A stretch of DNA of 64,000 bases from Streptomyces sp. B21-105 (lineage in GTDB: Bacteria; Actinomycetota; Actinomycetes; Streptomycetales; Streptomycetaceae): assembly GCF_036898465.1 (NCBI RefSeq), contig NZ_JARUMJ010000001.1:1612001-1676000 (forward strand), given 5' to 3'. Every line of letters begins with the position of its first letter. Positions within the stretch are counted from its first letter, which is position 1. A program made the translations under genes and the position numbers. Below, in pieces: positions 16,871-25,160 of the stretch. The notes under the pieces are model-generated. The model saw nothing but the letters and a program-made list of their open reading frames with translations, did not search any database and was not told the origin of the DNA.

Positions 16871-16896
16871 CACTGGAATTGATTTCAATTCTAGTG
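16871..16896. promoter_or_regulatory. 26-bp palindrome upstream of iclR, probable IclR operator
   Basis: The 26 bases read as two arms: CACTGGAATTGA at 16871-16882 and TCAATTCTAGTG at 16885-16896, separated by two T. Eleven of twelve arm positions pair; only G16875/T16892 fails. The inner GAATTGA/TCAATTC is perfect. It is AT-rich in a GC-rich background and lies 18 bp before the IclR start codon, on the upstream side of the kstD relic end, so it could serve autoregulation. Confidence 0.65.
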
Positions 16897-17077
16897 ACGC
16901 CACGGTTACTGCCAAGAGATGTGCATGCCTTTTATCAAGTAATTTTGAGCCCGCTTTCCTCCGCTACAGAATGGAGGAATCGGGCGAAATGGCCCCAACT
17001 TGAAGGACAGCTCGGACAGATGACTGTATGCAGCCAAGTAAGGTGTGCGCCCCTCGGGGAGTACCTTGGCAGGGCAC

Positions 17078-18249
17078 TCAGCCCGCGGCGCTCTTCGCCG
17101 CGTGCTCCATCGCCAGGTAGCTGAACACCATGGCGGGACCAATCGTGGCTCCTGCCCCGGCGTACTCGTTGCCCATCACCGCGGCCGATGCGTTGCCCGT
17201 GGCGTACAGACCAGGGATCACGCTGCCGTCCGGCCGCAGCACGCGGCCCTGAGCGTCCGTCAGTACGCCGCCCTTGGTGCCCAGATCCCCCGCCTCCGAT
17301 CCGGATCGCGTAGAAGGGTCCGCCGTCAATCGTGTCGAGATTGGGGTTCGGCAGTGAGTGGTCGCCGTAATAGTTGTCGTACGGACTGTCGCCGCGCCCG
17401 CAGTCCTCGTCCCTGCCCTTGGCCGCGAAGCCGTTGAAGCGAGCGACCGTGGCCTCCAGGGCGTCCGGCGGGACCGCGATCTTCTCGGCGAGTTCGCGCA
17501 GCGTGTCCGCATTCGCCACCAGGCCGCTGCGTAGAACGAGCAGCCACGGCGCGGCGGCCGCGCGCGAGACGACCCGCCAGGCCGCCACGCCCAGCATCCG
17601 CCGGGCCTTCCACTCGCGCCGGATCATCATGAGGTTACGCGCTTCGTAGCCCGTGAACCACAGACCGAGCGGCATGGGGACGTCCAGCGCTAGCAACTTC
17701 CGCTCCTCGTCCCCCAGTTTGCGGACGTCGATCGGACGCGGCTGGATGGTCCTGCCCGCCGCCCTGCCGCCGGGCAGCTCAGGGTGATAGTCGGAGTAAC
17801 CGGGACACCAGGAGAACTCCATGTGCCGACTGACGCGATGCAGCATCTCGAGCACCTCGAGCCCGCAGTCGACGTAGGCGTCGATCCGATCGGCCGCGAC
17901 GCGGTCGCCGACGACAGCCCGCAGATAGTGCCGCACGTCCTCGACATCGTCCGTCTGCCCCTCCTTGCGCGGGGTGGGATTGTTGGGGATCCAGATCCCT
18001 CCGCCGGACATCGCGGTCGAGCCGCCGATCCCGGCCGCCTTCTCGACCACGAGCGACGTGAGCCCGAAGGTGTTGGGCCGTGATGGCCCCGACCATTCCG
18101 CCGGCCCCGCTGCCGCCGATCAGTACGTCGACCTCGTGGTTCCAAATGGTCCCGTCAGTGCTGGGCACCGCTGCCGACTCTCTGCCACCCGCATGGATGT
18201 GCAATGCTTGATAGATGTCCCGTATCTCGGCATACGGGCTGCCGTTCAT
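17078..18249 (-). pseudogene. kstD: 3-ketosteroid-1-dehydrogenase-type FAD oxidoreductase, frameshifted
   Basis: Three frames together rebuild one protein. From about 18160: WNHEVDVLIGGSGAGGMVGAITA, the N-terminal FAD dinucleotide fold; a shift near 18075; then GLTSLVVEKAAGIGGSTAMSGGGIWIPNN and on through [13 protein letters not shown] (frame ending in the 16935 frame); a second shift near 17300; then [39 protein letters not shown] and the stop at 17078. The glycine-rich start, the S-G-G-G-I-W-x-P-N-N block and the C-terminal G-L-Y-A-x-G-N motif are those of KstD/fumarate-reductase-like flavoproteins, which desaturate ring A of 3-ketosteroids. Two independent frameshifts make it inactive unless they are sequencing errors. 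It is divergent from the tandem-MarR gene. Confidence 0.75.
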
Positions 18250-18275
18250 GGAGTGGTGGGGGAAGGGGAGTCCGC

Positions 18276-19277
18276 GTGGACCGGGTGCCCGAGGAGCTCG
18301 CGCTGGAGAGGGCGACGCTCAGACTCATCAACACGGTCGCCTTCATGTCCGGTACGCGGGCGCACAGCCGCGGGTTGCGAGCGGTGACCGGAACCGAACT
18401 GTCGCCCTCCGACCTGCGCTTCATCGAGCTCCTCGGCAGCCGTGGCGCGGTGCCGACCAGCACGGTGGCACGCGAGCTCGGCATCGATCTCGGCCAGACG
18501 AGCCGACAGGCGGCCCAGCTCGAGGCTGCCGGACACCTCGTACGCAGCACGGATCCTGCGGATCGCCGCCGGACCCTGTTGGAACTGTCGGAGCCGGCCG
18601 CGGCGACGCTCGACCGGTGGCTGCTCGCATGGAGCCGCGACTACCTGGTGGCGGAACCCCGGTGGTCCGCTGACGGCATCGCGGCGCTCGCCGAATGGTT
18701 CACGCTCGTGTATGACCGGCTGGTGACGGCGCTGCCCGACAGCCCCCGGTCCGCGGCCGCTGACCGCTGGACGGAGCTTGCGGGTGACGACTACGACGCC
18801 GGAACCCGCGCCTTCTTCCGCCCAGTCATCGGAATCGTCACCTGGGTCGGCCAGTCCAGCGGGTTCAACGATCTGCTGGAACTCATCGACGCGCCCGTAC
18901 GGCAGACCGGGCTGTTCGCCCTCCAAGTGATCCAACGCAGCGGCCCTCTCCCCGTCGCAGAGGTCGCGGCCCGGCTCGCGATCGACCCTTCGCAGGCGAG
19001 CAAGCGCCTGCGCCAGCTCACCCAACTGCGGCTGGTGGACCGCGCGGTGGACGGGTTCGACCGCCGCAGCACACTGGTCCGCATCTCGCGCAAGGGGGCG
19101 GCGCTGCTCACGCGCGTGCTCGAAGTCCAGCTGACGGTATTCCAGAAGCTGATCGACGACCTCAGCTCCGAGGACCGACAGCGCTGGACGCCCTTGGTCG
19201 AGTCGTATGTCACCACGCTGCTCGACGCTCGGGGCTCGACCGGCCCGTCCGGAGGAGATCTGTTCAGCCGGAACTGA
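18276..19277 (+). CDS. MarR-family regulator with two tandem winged-helix domains
   Basis: 333 residues from GTG 18276, chosen because GGAAGGGGAG is five to six bases upstream. Residues about 35-125 form one MarR domain (SDLRFIELLGSRGAVPTSTVARELGIDLGQTSRQAAQLEAAGHLVRSTDPADRRRTLLELS). Residues about 210-310 form a second (QVIQRSGPLPVAEVAARLAIDPSQASKRLRQLTQLRLVDRAVDGFDRRSTLVRIS). Both contain the D-x-R-(R/S) wing. Ordinary MarR proteins have one domain and dimerise; here one chain could form a pseudo-dimer, which would allow recognition of an asymmetric operator. The neighbour upstream, on the other strand, is the kstD relic, so steroid catabolism is its likely former target. It appears intact. 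Confidence 0.8.
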   Translation: MDRVPEELALERATLRLINTVAFMSGTRAHSRGLRAVTGTELSPSDLRFIELLGSRGAVPTSTVARELGIDLGQTSRQAAQLEAAGHLVRSTDPADRRRTLLELSEPAAATLDRWLLAWSRDYLVAEPRWSADGIAALAEWFTLVYDRLVTALPDSPRSAAADRWTELAGDDYDAGTRAFFRPVIGIVTWVGQSSGFNDLLELIDAPVRQTGLFALQVIQRSGPLPVAEVAARLAIDPSQASKRLRQLTQLRLVDRAVDGFDRRSTLVRISRKGAALLTRVLEVQLTVFQKLIDDLSSEDRQRWTPLVESYVTTLLDARGSTGPSGGDLFSRN

Positions 19278-19610
19278 CCGCATTCGCGGTCACCGCCTTG
19301 ATGAGCGTCTTCAGCGATACGTCCGGATCCATGAGATCGGAAGCCGCGATCTCCGTTCCGGAGGCCAGCGCCTTCTTCAAGGCCATGAAGTCGGCGGTCG
19401 CGTTGACGGCCTCGACAGCCGCCAGTCGCCCGTCCCGGTAGTAGCCGACGAGGCATCTGTCGCGATCGCCGAATTGGCGTGTGACAGCAGTGTCGTCGCT
19501 CGCACGCAGTCCGACGATCCGGATGCGCAGGCTGCCCTGATCCGACCAGAACCACGGCACGCACGTGTACGGACGACGCTCGCCGAGGATCGTGGCGGCC
19601 GCGGCATCGG
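19264..19610 (-). pseudogene. C-terminal end of ferredoxin/rhodocoxin-type reductase
   Basis: The minus frame ending at 19264 reads ATILGERRPYTCVPWFWSDQG, then RIVGLRASDDTAVTRQFGDRDRCLVGYYRDGRLAAVEAVNATADFMALKKAL. The block V-P-W-F-W-S-D-Q and the later D-G-R-L-A-A-V-x-A-V-N are the C-terminal domain signature of FAD-dependent ferredoxin reductases that serve P450 or Rieske oxygenases. The FAD and NAD domains are missing: upstream of about 19610 the sequence becomes the start of a CoA-transferase gene. The relic overlaps the 3' end of the tandem-marR gene by 14 bp. Confidence 0.7.
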
Positions 19611-19675
19611 GCCGGGCCCTGCGCGGCGAGTTCCACCACGCGCACGCCCGCCAGCGGTCCGCTTCCGGTCGCCAT
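19611..19675 (-). pseudogene. N-terminal stub of a CaiB-type CoA-transferase
   Basis: From ATG 19675 the frame reads MATGSGPLAGVRVVELA and then leaves the family near 19611, where the reductase C-terminus takes over in another frame. P-L-x-G-V-R-V-V-E-L-A is the standard opening of CaiB/BaiF CoA-transferases. Its ATG overlaps the stop of the CoA-transferase relic upstream (TGATG), so two coupled CoA-transferase genes once stood here. Confidence 0.6.
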
Positions 19676-20062
19676 CAGAACCCCTCGGGAGCGGTGCCGA
19701 CGACGCCCTGCTCCACCAGGCCGGCGTACGCCTCCTCGGTCAGCCCCAGTTCACCGATCAGCACCTCGCGATTGTGTTCGCCCAGGGTCGACGGGCGCCG
19801 AGTGAGCCAGGCGGGCCGGCCTCGGTGGCGGAACGGGAGAGTCGGCAACGGAACCGTGCCGGCATAAGGCAGTTCGGCCGTTTCGTACGCGCCTCGTCCT
19901 GCGAGGTGAGGGTGCTCGTGCACCCACCGACTGTCGATGGACACGGCGGCGGGGACACCGGCCGCGAGGAGCAGACCGACGACTCATCGGCCTCACGCTC
20001 CGCGACCCAGGCGCCGATTCGGGCCTCCACCTCGTCCGCAGCCTGCCGGCCGTCACGGTCGG
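19673..20062 (-). pseudogene. CaiB-type CoA-transferase, C-terminal part, frameshifted
   Basis: One frame gives DEVEARIGAWVAEREADESSV (about 20040-19975), the next gives SIDSRWVHEHPHLAGRGAYETAEL and then RPAWLTRRPSTLGEHNREVLIGELGLTEEAYAGLVEQGVVG to the stop at 19673-19675. The L-G-E-H-N-x-E-V-L motif and the closing helix are the usual end of family III CoA-transferases, which move CoA between carboxylic acids. There is a frameshift near 19970 and everything N-terminal of about 20062 is lost; the adjacent sequence is the acyl-CoA dehydrogenase relic. Confidence 0.65.
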
Positions 20063-20440
20063 CTAGGGTTGGATCGGTGCGCCAGTACGTCGCCCGGCTT
20101 CCATGCCCGTCTCGACGGCCGCACCTGGCGGGTCGACGGCGCGATGTCGCACGATACGCGCGTGGCGCCGGGCGAGCGCCTGGCGCACCGAAGGGTCGTC
20201 CAGGACATACGAGCCATCAGGCGCCTTGGTCTCGGCGGCCCACGCCCGCACACTCGCGAGGATCTACTCGAAGGGCGCCGTGGCCACCACGGCGACGCGT
20301 TCGGTGTTGAGCTGACCGGTGATCATGGCCCAGCCGTTGTTCTCCCCACCGATGCAGTTCTCCACCGGCACCCGGACGTTGCGGAGCACTTTCTCCTTAG
20401 GGGAACAGGTCTTACTGTGTGGGACACATAACCGCTTCGC
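20063..20440 (-). pseudogene. acyl-CoA dehydrogenase fragment, frameshifted
   Basis: Minus frame from about 20420 gives KEKVLRNVRVPVENCIGGENNGWAMITGQLNTERVAVVATAPFE, ending in a stop at 20264; the neighbouring frame continues with VRAWAAETKAPDGSYVLDDPSVRQALARRHARI. The block V-x-V-P-x-E-N-x-I-G-x-E-N-x-G-W is the family segment preceding the C-terminal helical domain of acyl-CoA dehydrogenases of the steroid/lipid type. Only this middle part survives; both the FAD-binding N-terminus and the C-terminal catalytic region are missing. Confidence 0.65.
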
Positions 20441-20491
20441 TGTTCGCAGGACACCTGCCAACAGCGCAGATGCGGGAGAACTAACGGCTTC

Positions 20492-21480
20492 ATGACAAGC
20501 AAATTCCTGATGAGCGGCCGCCTGGAACTCACCGCAGCGGGCGCCCCGGTGACGCCGCTTCATGTCGTTCCGCTCGACGGCATGGACTGGGACGACCCCT
20601 TGCTCCCGCCTCGCGTAGCTCCTGCTCCGCTGCTCGTGGGCGTTGCCACCGCGCCGCTCCCACCCGAAGCGGTGCCGGTCGTCGAGCAGCTCACGGTCAC
20701 CCTCGGCGGCGGACTCGCCCCGTACTGCGCGGGGACTGCTTCGGATGTCGACGCCGTCCGTGCCACGGTCGCCGGCGCTCCGTAGGCTGCGCTGACGCTG
20801 GACGAAACGCTCCGAGCGACGCCCAAGGCGACGGTCGCCGAAGGACTGCTCATCGAGTCCCTCTCATACTCGATACTGCTCGGCGCCAGGGAGTTCGCGG
20901 CTTGGCGATCGCGCTCCAAGCCGCGCCCCACGGCGGCCTGTGCGGATCCGGTGCTCCTCGACCGGGACGACGGCACGCTACGGATCACTCTCAACAAGCC
21001 CAAACGGCATAACGCGTTCGGCCACGCCGTGCGCGACGGGCTGCTCGAAGGGCTGGAGTTAGCGCTCCTCGATCGAAGCGTGGAACACGTTGTGGTGAGT
21101 GGCGCAGGCCCGTCGTTCTGCAGCGGTGGCGACCTGGACGAATTCGGCACGGCGCCGGACATGGCGACCGCTCACCTCCTCAGGCTGCACCGCTCCGCCG
21201 CGCGTCATGTCGCCGCTCTCGGCGACCGAATCCGCTTCGAGGTGCACGGTGCCCGCGTCGGCGCGGGCGTCGAAGTACCGTCCTTCGCACCCCGCGTGAC
21301 GGCGGCAGACGACGCGTACTTTCGGTTGCCCGAGCTGGAGATGGGCCTGATCCCGGGAGCCGGGGGCACGGTTGGCGTCACACGCAGGATCGGGCGGTGG
21401 CGGACGGCGTATCTCGCGTTGACCGGGCACGCCATCGATGCGACGCCGGCGCTGGACTGGGGACTGGGGGACGCACGTGC
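20492..21480 (+). pseudogene. enoyl-CoA hydratase/isomerase-family gene with in-frame amber stop
   Basis: A single frame runs from ATG 20492 and is interrupted by TAG at 20783-20785. Beyond the stop it continues without a frame change: LLDRDDGTLRITLNKPKRHNAFGHAVRDGLLEGLELAL, VVSGAGPSFCSGGDLDEFG and YFRLPELEMGLIPGAGGTVGVTRRIG. These are the crotonase-fold blocks, including the oxyanion-hole segment S-F-C-S-G-G-D and the P-G-A-G-G-T loop. The catalytic Glu position is occupied in PELEMGLIPGAGG. The region before the stop (about 97 residues) looks like the N-terminal domain of longer homologues. The end is blurred: after about 21470 the frame drifts and overlaps the amidohydrolase relic. Read as a recently inactivated gene. 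Confidence 0.65.
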
Positions 21481-21499
21481 CGAGAGAGGGGATCCGCAC

Positions 21500-22007
21500 C
21501 GGCGGAGCATGGAGGAACTCCCGTGCCGACACGGTCTTCCGCGACGTCGAGGTCGACGGCCGAAGGGTTGACGTCCACGTACGCGGTGCGACCGTCGTGG
21601 CGGTCGGTTATATCACCCCCGTCGCAGGGGCAGAGGTGGTCGAGGGTCATGGCGACGCTCTGCTGCCCGGGCTGCACGACCACCATCTGCATCTCCTCGC
21701 GATGGCGGCCGCCGCGTCCTCCGTCGACTGCGGTGTCCACGCGGGCGACCCTGACGGGCTGGCCGCCGCGCTGCGCTCGGCCCCCGGCACCTGGGTGCGC
21801 GCCGTCGGCTACCACGAGCGCACAGCGGGCCACCTCGACCGGCAGGGTGCTCGACGCATGGGTGCCCGACCGGCCGTGCGTGTCCAGCACCGCAGCGGGG
21901 CCCTGTGGATTCTCAACTCCCCTGCGCTGGCTCTCGTCCACCACATCCTGGACCACTCACCCGAAGTGGAACGCGATGCCGTCGGCCGCCCCACGGGCCG
22001 ACTGTGA
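21500..22007 (+). pseudogene. amidohydrolase (YtcJ/amidohydrolase-3 type), N-terminal fragment
   Basis: The frame reads ADTVFRDVEVDGRRVDVHVRGATVVAVG, then VVEGHGDALLPGLHDHHLHLLAMAAAASSVDC, the first metal-binding H-x-H-x-H-like motif (HDHHLHL) of amidohydrolase-3 proteins. It continues to ALVHHILDHSPEVERDAVGRPTGRL and stops at 22007, about 150 residues into a family of more than 500. No start codon is well placed, since the frame emerges from the end of the enoyl-CoA hydratase relic. Fifty bases further on lies the truncated end of the XRE gene, so this is a deletion junction. Confidence 0.65.
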
Positions 22008-22056
22008 CGCTACGAAGGCCCTGTTCTCGTATAGCTACGGCGAGGGGGCAAGTAGC

Positions 22057-22980
22057 TCAGTGTGATTTCAGGGCCTCTGCACGGAAGATTTCAAGTCCAG
22101 TGAGACGGTCGTACACCGGAGGGCCGGCGGCTTCTTGCATCCGCTTGGCTGCACTCCGCGCGTGCTTGATCCGGTCCTTCGCTTCAGCCTTGCGACCACC
22201 GCGCGCGGCAGAGACAGCAGCGCGCAGTTGCAATGTCCCCCAGGCCCGAACAGCCAGCGGGTCACCGCGGTCGTACTCTCGCTGCACGCTGCGAATCGCC
22301 TTGTCGGACAGGGCAACAGAGTCGTCCCAGTCTGCCGTTGCCCACATGTCCCACACGCGCATCCAGTCGGCGACGGCAGGCATCACCGGGTCGCCCGACA
22401 GCCGCGCAGACCAAGCAGCTCGTTCGCATGCCATGGCCACCAGCTCCGGGTGTCCAAGCGCGTGCGCGGCAGTGTGGGCGAACTTGCAGCACACCGCGTA
22501 GATGGCATACGCCTCTTCCTGCTCATGGCCCGTGGCGACTTCGGCCAGGGCGCGCGCCTCACGGAACAGGTCGGGGAGCACCTGCACGATCGCCACGTTC
22601 GCGGCAGCGTCGCGGAGGCGATGCAGGCGGGTGGTTTCCTGCCACAGCTGACCGGCTGTACGGGGCGTTCCGTCGAAGACGGGAGCGAGGTCGTAGCGGC
22701 GCAGCTCGCGCATGATCGCGGCGGCAGACACCTGCCACTGGTTCTCGGCCGGTGCGGTGTTGTTGTACGGACGCCCGATCAGGTCGTTCGGGTGTACATG
22801 CAGTTCCGAGGCGAGCAGGTTGAGCAGGCCGACGCGGTCGAGTTCGATGTGGCCGCGTTCCATCTTGGACACCCAACCCTGTGTTTTGCCCAGGGCGGCA
22901 GCGAGGTCGGCTTGCGTCATGCCAAGGCGGAGCCGTGCGCGACGTGCGCGACGGCCGATCTCTTCGGCTTCTTCCAGCAT
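22057..22980 (-). CDS. XRE-family helix-turn-helix regulator, probably 3'-truncated
   Basis: From ATG 22980, 307 residues. The N-terminal HTH is RRARLRLGMTQADLAAALGKTQGWVSKMERGHIELDRVGLLNLLASELHV, as in the abundant Streptomyces XRE regulators. The rest is helical and TPR-like (EEAYAIYAVCCKFAHTAAHALGHPELVAMACERAAWSARLSGD). Relatives I know of usually continue for 80-100 residues beyond the point where this one stops (GLEIFRAEALKSH), so the 3' end is likely cut at about 22060, at the same junction that truncates the amidohydrolase. A longer frame opens at 23043, but the extra 21 residues look unlike a protein start. The function is unknown; such proteins often regulate small adjacent DUF397 genes, none of which is here. 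Confidence 0.7.
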   Translation of the reverse strand: MLEEAEEIGRRARRARLRLGMTQADLAAALGKTQGWVSKMERGHIELDRVGLLNLLASELHVHPNDLIGRPYNNTAPAENQWQVSAAAIMRELRRYDLAPVFDGTPRTAGQLWQETTRLHRLRDAAANVAIVQVLPDLFREARALAEVATGHEQEEAYAIYAVCCKFAHTAAHALGHPELVAMACERAAWSARLSGDPVMPAVADWMRVWDMWATADWDDSVALSDKAIRSVQREYDRGDPLAVRAWGTLQLRAAVSAARGGRKAEAKDRIKHARSAAKRMQEAAGPPVYDRLTGLEIFRAEALKSH

Positions 22981-23435
22981 CAGCGCGCCCCCCTGGGGGT
23001 GAGGCGCCAGCGTTCGAGAGGGCGGCGAGGCATCGTGCTCCATCCATCAGGGCTTGTCCCCTTGACGGTACCGAGGTCGCTGGGCCGAGTGTGGAGTGCC
23101 CAGGGCAGGAGGTGACTACTTGTGGTGCCTGGGTCAGTCCAGCCCCGACGAACCGGCGGCTGGCTGCCATGGCTCCAGCCCAGCCTGCCGGGCTGCACTC
23201 AACAGTTCCCTACGTTGTCTGCGGGACAGGGCGAGCCCTTCGTATGGTTCTTCCACCCAGGGGCGTCGGGCGTGGCTTTCAAAGTTCTGCCGCTTGGGGC
23301 AACCAGCGATTGGCCACCCGACGCCCCACGACGACTCGGCTGCCAATTAGGAATTGCGAATGATCGCTCCGTAGGGAATCGACAGCGAGGTCGTCCGTCG
23401 GGAGGCACCGAGCACACCCACCGCACGGAGGCACC
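22981..23435. other. intergenic stretch left of the IS110 element
   Basis: No convincing gene. The stretch contains the probable promoter of the XRE gene near its left end. Towards the right, GCCAATTAGG near 23341 resembles GCCAATTGGCC near 24651, beyond the transposase gene; these may mark the ends of the IS110-type element, which lacks inverted repeats. CACGGAGG at about 23423-23430 is the ribosome site for the transposase. Confidence 0.35.
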
Positions 23436-24626
23436 ATGGCCGCGATCTGGGCCGGCATCGACGCAGGCAAAACCCACCACCACTGCGTCGCGATCAACGA
23501 GAGCGGCCACCGGCTGCTGTCCCGGCGCGTCGCCAATGACGAGCCCGAACTCCTAGAACTCCTCACCGACGTCCTAGCCCTTGGCGACGAGGTGACCTGG
23601 GGCATCGACCTGGCCGACGGCGGAGCCGCCCTGGCCATCACAGTCCTCTTCAACCACGACCAGCAGGTCCACTACATCTCCGGCCGCGCCATCCACCGCG
23701 CCTCCGAGAGCTACCGCGGCGAAGGCAAGACCGACGCCAAGGACGCCGCCGTCATCGCCGACCAGGTCCGCATCCGCCGCGACCTGAACCCCTTACGCAC
23801 CGGCGACGAGACCGTCACCGACCTCAAGATCCTCACAGGTCGCCGTATAGACCTGGTCGCCGACCGCACCCGCATCGTCAACCGGCTCCGGGCCCAGCTG
23901 CCCGGCATCTTCCCCGGCCTGGAACGGGTCCTGGACCTCACCAACAAGGGCCCGCTGACCCTGCTGACCGGCTACCAGACCCCCGCGGCCATCCGCAGAC
24001 TTGGCGCCAAGCGCCTGGAGACCTGGCTGCGGAACCGCAAGGTCCTCCGAGCCGACCAGCTCGCCGAGGCCGCGGTCGAAGCCGCCGAACGCCAGCACAC
24101 CAGCCTGCCCGGCGAGAAGCTGACCGCCCAGATGGTGCACACCCTGGCGAAGGAGGTGATGGCCCTCAACGAGCAGGTCGCCGAGCTCGGAAAGCTCATC
24201 GAGGCCCGATTTCGCGATCACCGACACTTCGAGGTGATCACCAGCATGCCCGGCCTCGGCATCATCCTCGGTGCCGAGTTCCTGGCCGCCACCGGCGGTG
24301 ACATGGCCGTCTTCGGAACCCCCGACCGCCTCGCCGCCTTCGGCGGCGTCGCCCCGGTCCCGCGCGACTCCGGCAAGATCAGCGGCAACCTGCGGCGCCC
24401 GCAACGCTACAACCGCCGGCTCCAGCGCGTGCTCTACACCTCCGCGCTGATCAGCATTCGGCGGTCCGAGGCATCCCGGCGGTTCTACGACCGCAAACGC
24501 GCCGAGGGCAAGCGCCATACCCAGGCCGTCCTTGCCCTCGCACGCCGCCGCGTCAACGTCCTCTGGGCCCTCCTCCGCGACGGACGGCGCTACGAGCCCG
24601 CTCCGCCGACAAGGGCTGCCGCATAG
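23436..24626 (+). CDS. IS110-family transposase
   Basis: 396 residues, full length for the family. The N-terminal DEDD catalytic domain has IWAGIDAGKTHHHCVAINE (first Asp), VTWGIDLADGGAAL, and GKTDAKDAAVIADQVR (the K-T-D-x-x-D-A motif). The C-terminal transposase_20 domain has ITSMPGLGIILGAEFLAATGGDMAVFGTPDRLAAFGGVAP and RYNRRLQRVLYTSALIS with the expected nucleophilic Ser context. The gene shows no frameshift and has a strong GGAGG ribosome site. IS110 transposases cut and paste via a circular intermediate and use a bridge RNA transcribed from the element's non-coding end; the flanks of about 100 bp on each side could hold that RNA, but I cannot fold it by eye. Confidence 0.93.
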   Translation: MAAIWAGIDAGKTHHHCVAINESGHRLLSRRVANDEPELLELLTDVLALGDEVTWGIDLADGGAALAITVLFNHDQQVHYISGRAIHRASESYRGEGKTDAKDAAVIADQVRIRRDLNPLRTGDETVTDLKILTGRRIDLVADRTRIVNRLRAQLPGIFPGLERVLDLTNKGPLTLLTGYQTPAAIRRLGAKRLETWLRNRKVLRADQLAEAAVEAAERQHTSLPGEKLTAQMVHTLAKEVMALNEQVAELGKLIEARFRDHRHFEVITSMPGLGIILGAEFLAATGGDMAVFGTPDRLAAFGGVAPVPRDSGKISGNLRRPQRYNRRLQRVLYTSALISIRRSEASRRFYDRKRAEGKRHTQAVLALARRRVNVLWALLRDGRRYEPAPPTRAAA

Positions 24627-24674
24627 GAAGGGACGCGACACGCTGCGCGCGGCCAATTGGCCTGACCGACCCCG

Positions 24675-25112
24675 TCAGACCAGGCAAAACTCGTTACCTT
24701 CCGGGTCTGCCATCACCACGTGATCCGGCCTGCCCTGCAACTCGTCCTCGCGGACCACGGTCGCGCCCGCAGTGGTCAACCGCTGCACCGCCTCGACCAC
24801 GCGCGGCCAGCGCACCTCCCACGGGGTTTCACGGCCGCCACCAACTTGCACGTCGATATGCAGCCGGTTCTTCGCCACCTTCGGCTCCGGCACCTTCAGG
24901 AAGGACAAGGTGGGGCCCACGCCATCCGGATCTGACAGGTACGCCCCGTCATCCCACTCGTCCTCCGGAACCTCATGATGCGAGAACCACTCCTCCCAGC
25001 TCCCGAACCCTGCGGGCGCGGGCTTCTCCGCGTAGCCCAACGCCAGCGCCCAGAACGCGGCCAGTTTCCCCGGGTACGCACAGTCGATCGTCAAGCTCCA
25101 CTTGGTCGCCAT
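24675..25112 (-). CDS. VOC-family (glyoxalase/dioxygenase superfamily) protein
   Basis: 145 residues from ATG 25112, chosen over 25160 because GGAGGGCTC is directly upstream and the domain starts at once: WSLTIDCAYPGKLAAFWALALGY. Later blocks are LSFLKVPEPKVAKNRLHIDVQV (metal-ligand His in R-L-H-I-D) and VMADPEGNEFCLV, the conserved end with the Glu ligand. This is the small single-domain VOC type (Glyoxalase_6) common in Streptomyces, mostly without known substrate. It lies between the IS110 and ISAs1 elements; its upstream flank is exactly where the ISAs1 element inserted, 48 bp from its start codon. Confidence 0.85.
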   Translation of the reverse strand: MATKWSLTIDCAYPGKLAAFWALALGYAEKPAPAGFGSWEEWFSHHEVPEDEWDDGAYLSDPDGVGPTLSFLKVPEPKVAKNRLHIDVQVGGGRETPWEVRWPRVVEAVQRLTTAGATVVREDELQGRPDHVVMADPEGNEFCLV

Positions 25113-25160
25113 GAGCCCTCCCCAGTCGGATGAACGGACTGTACCCCGCACCTCCGACAC

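Noticed and set aside
23341..24662. Inverted terminal repeats for the IS110 element
   Set aside because: Only a short GCCAATT similarity is visible on both sides; the family normally lacks inverted repeats, so exact ends are not claimed.
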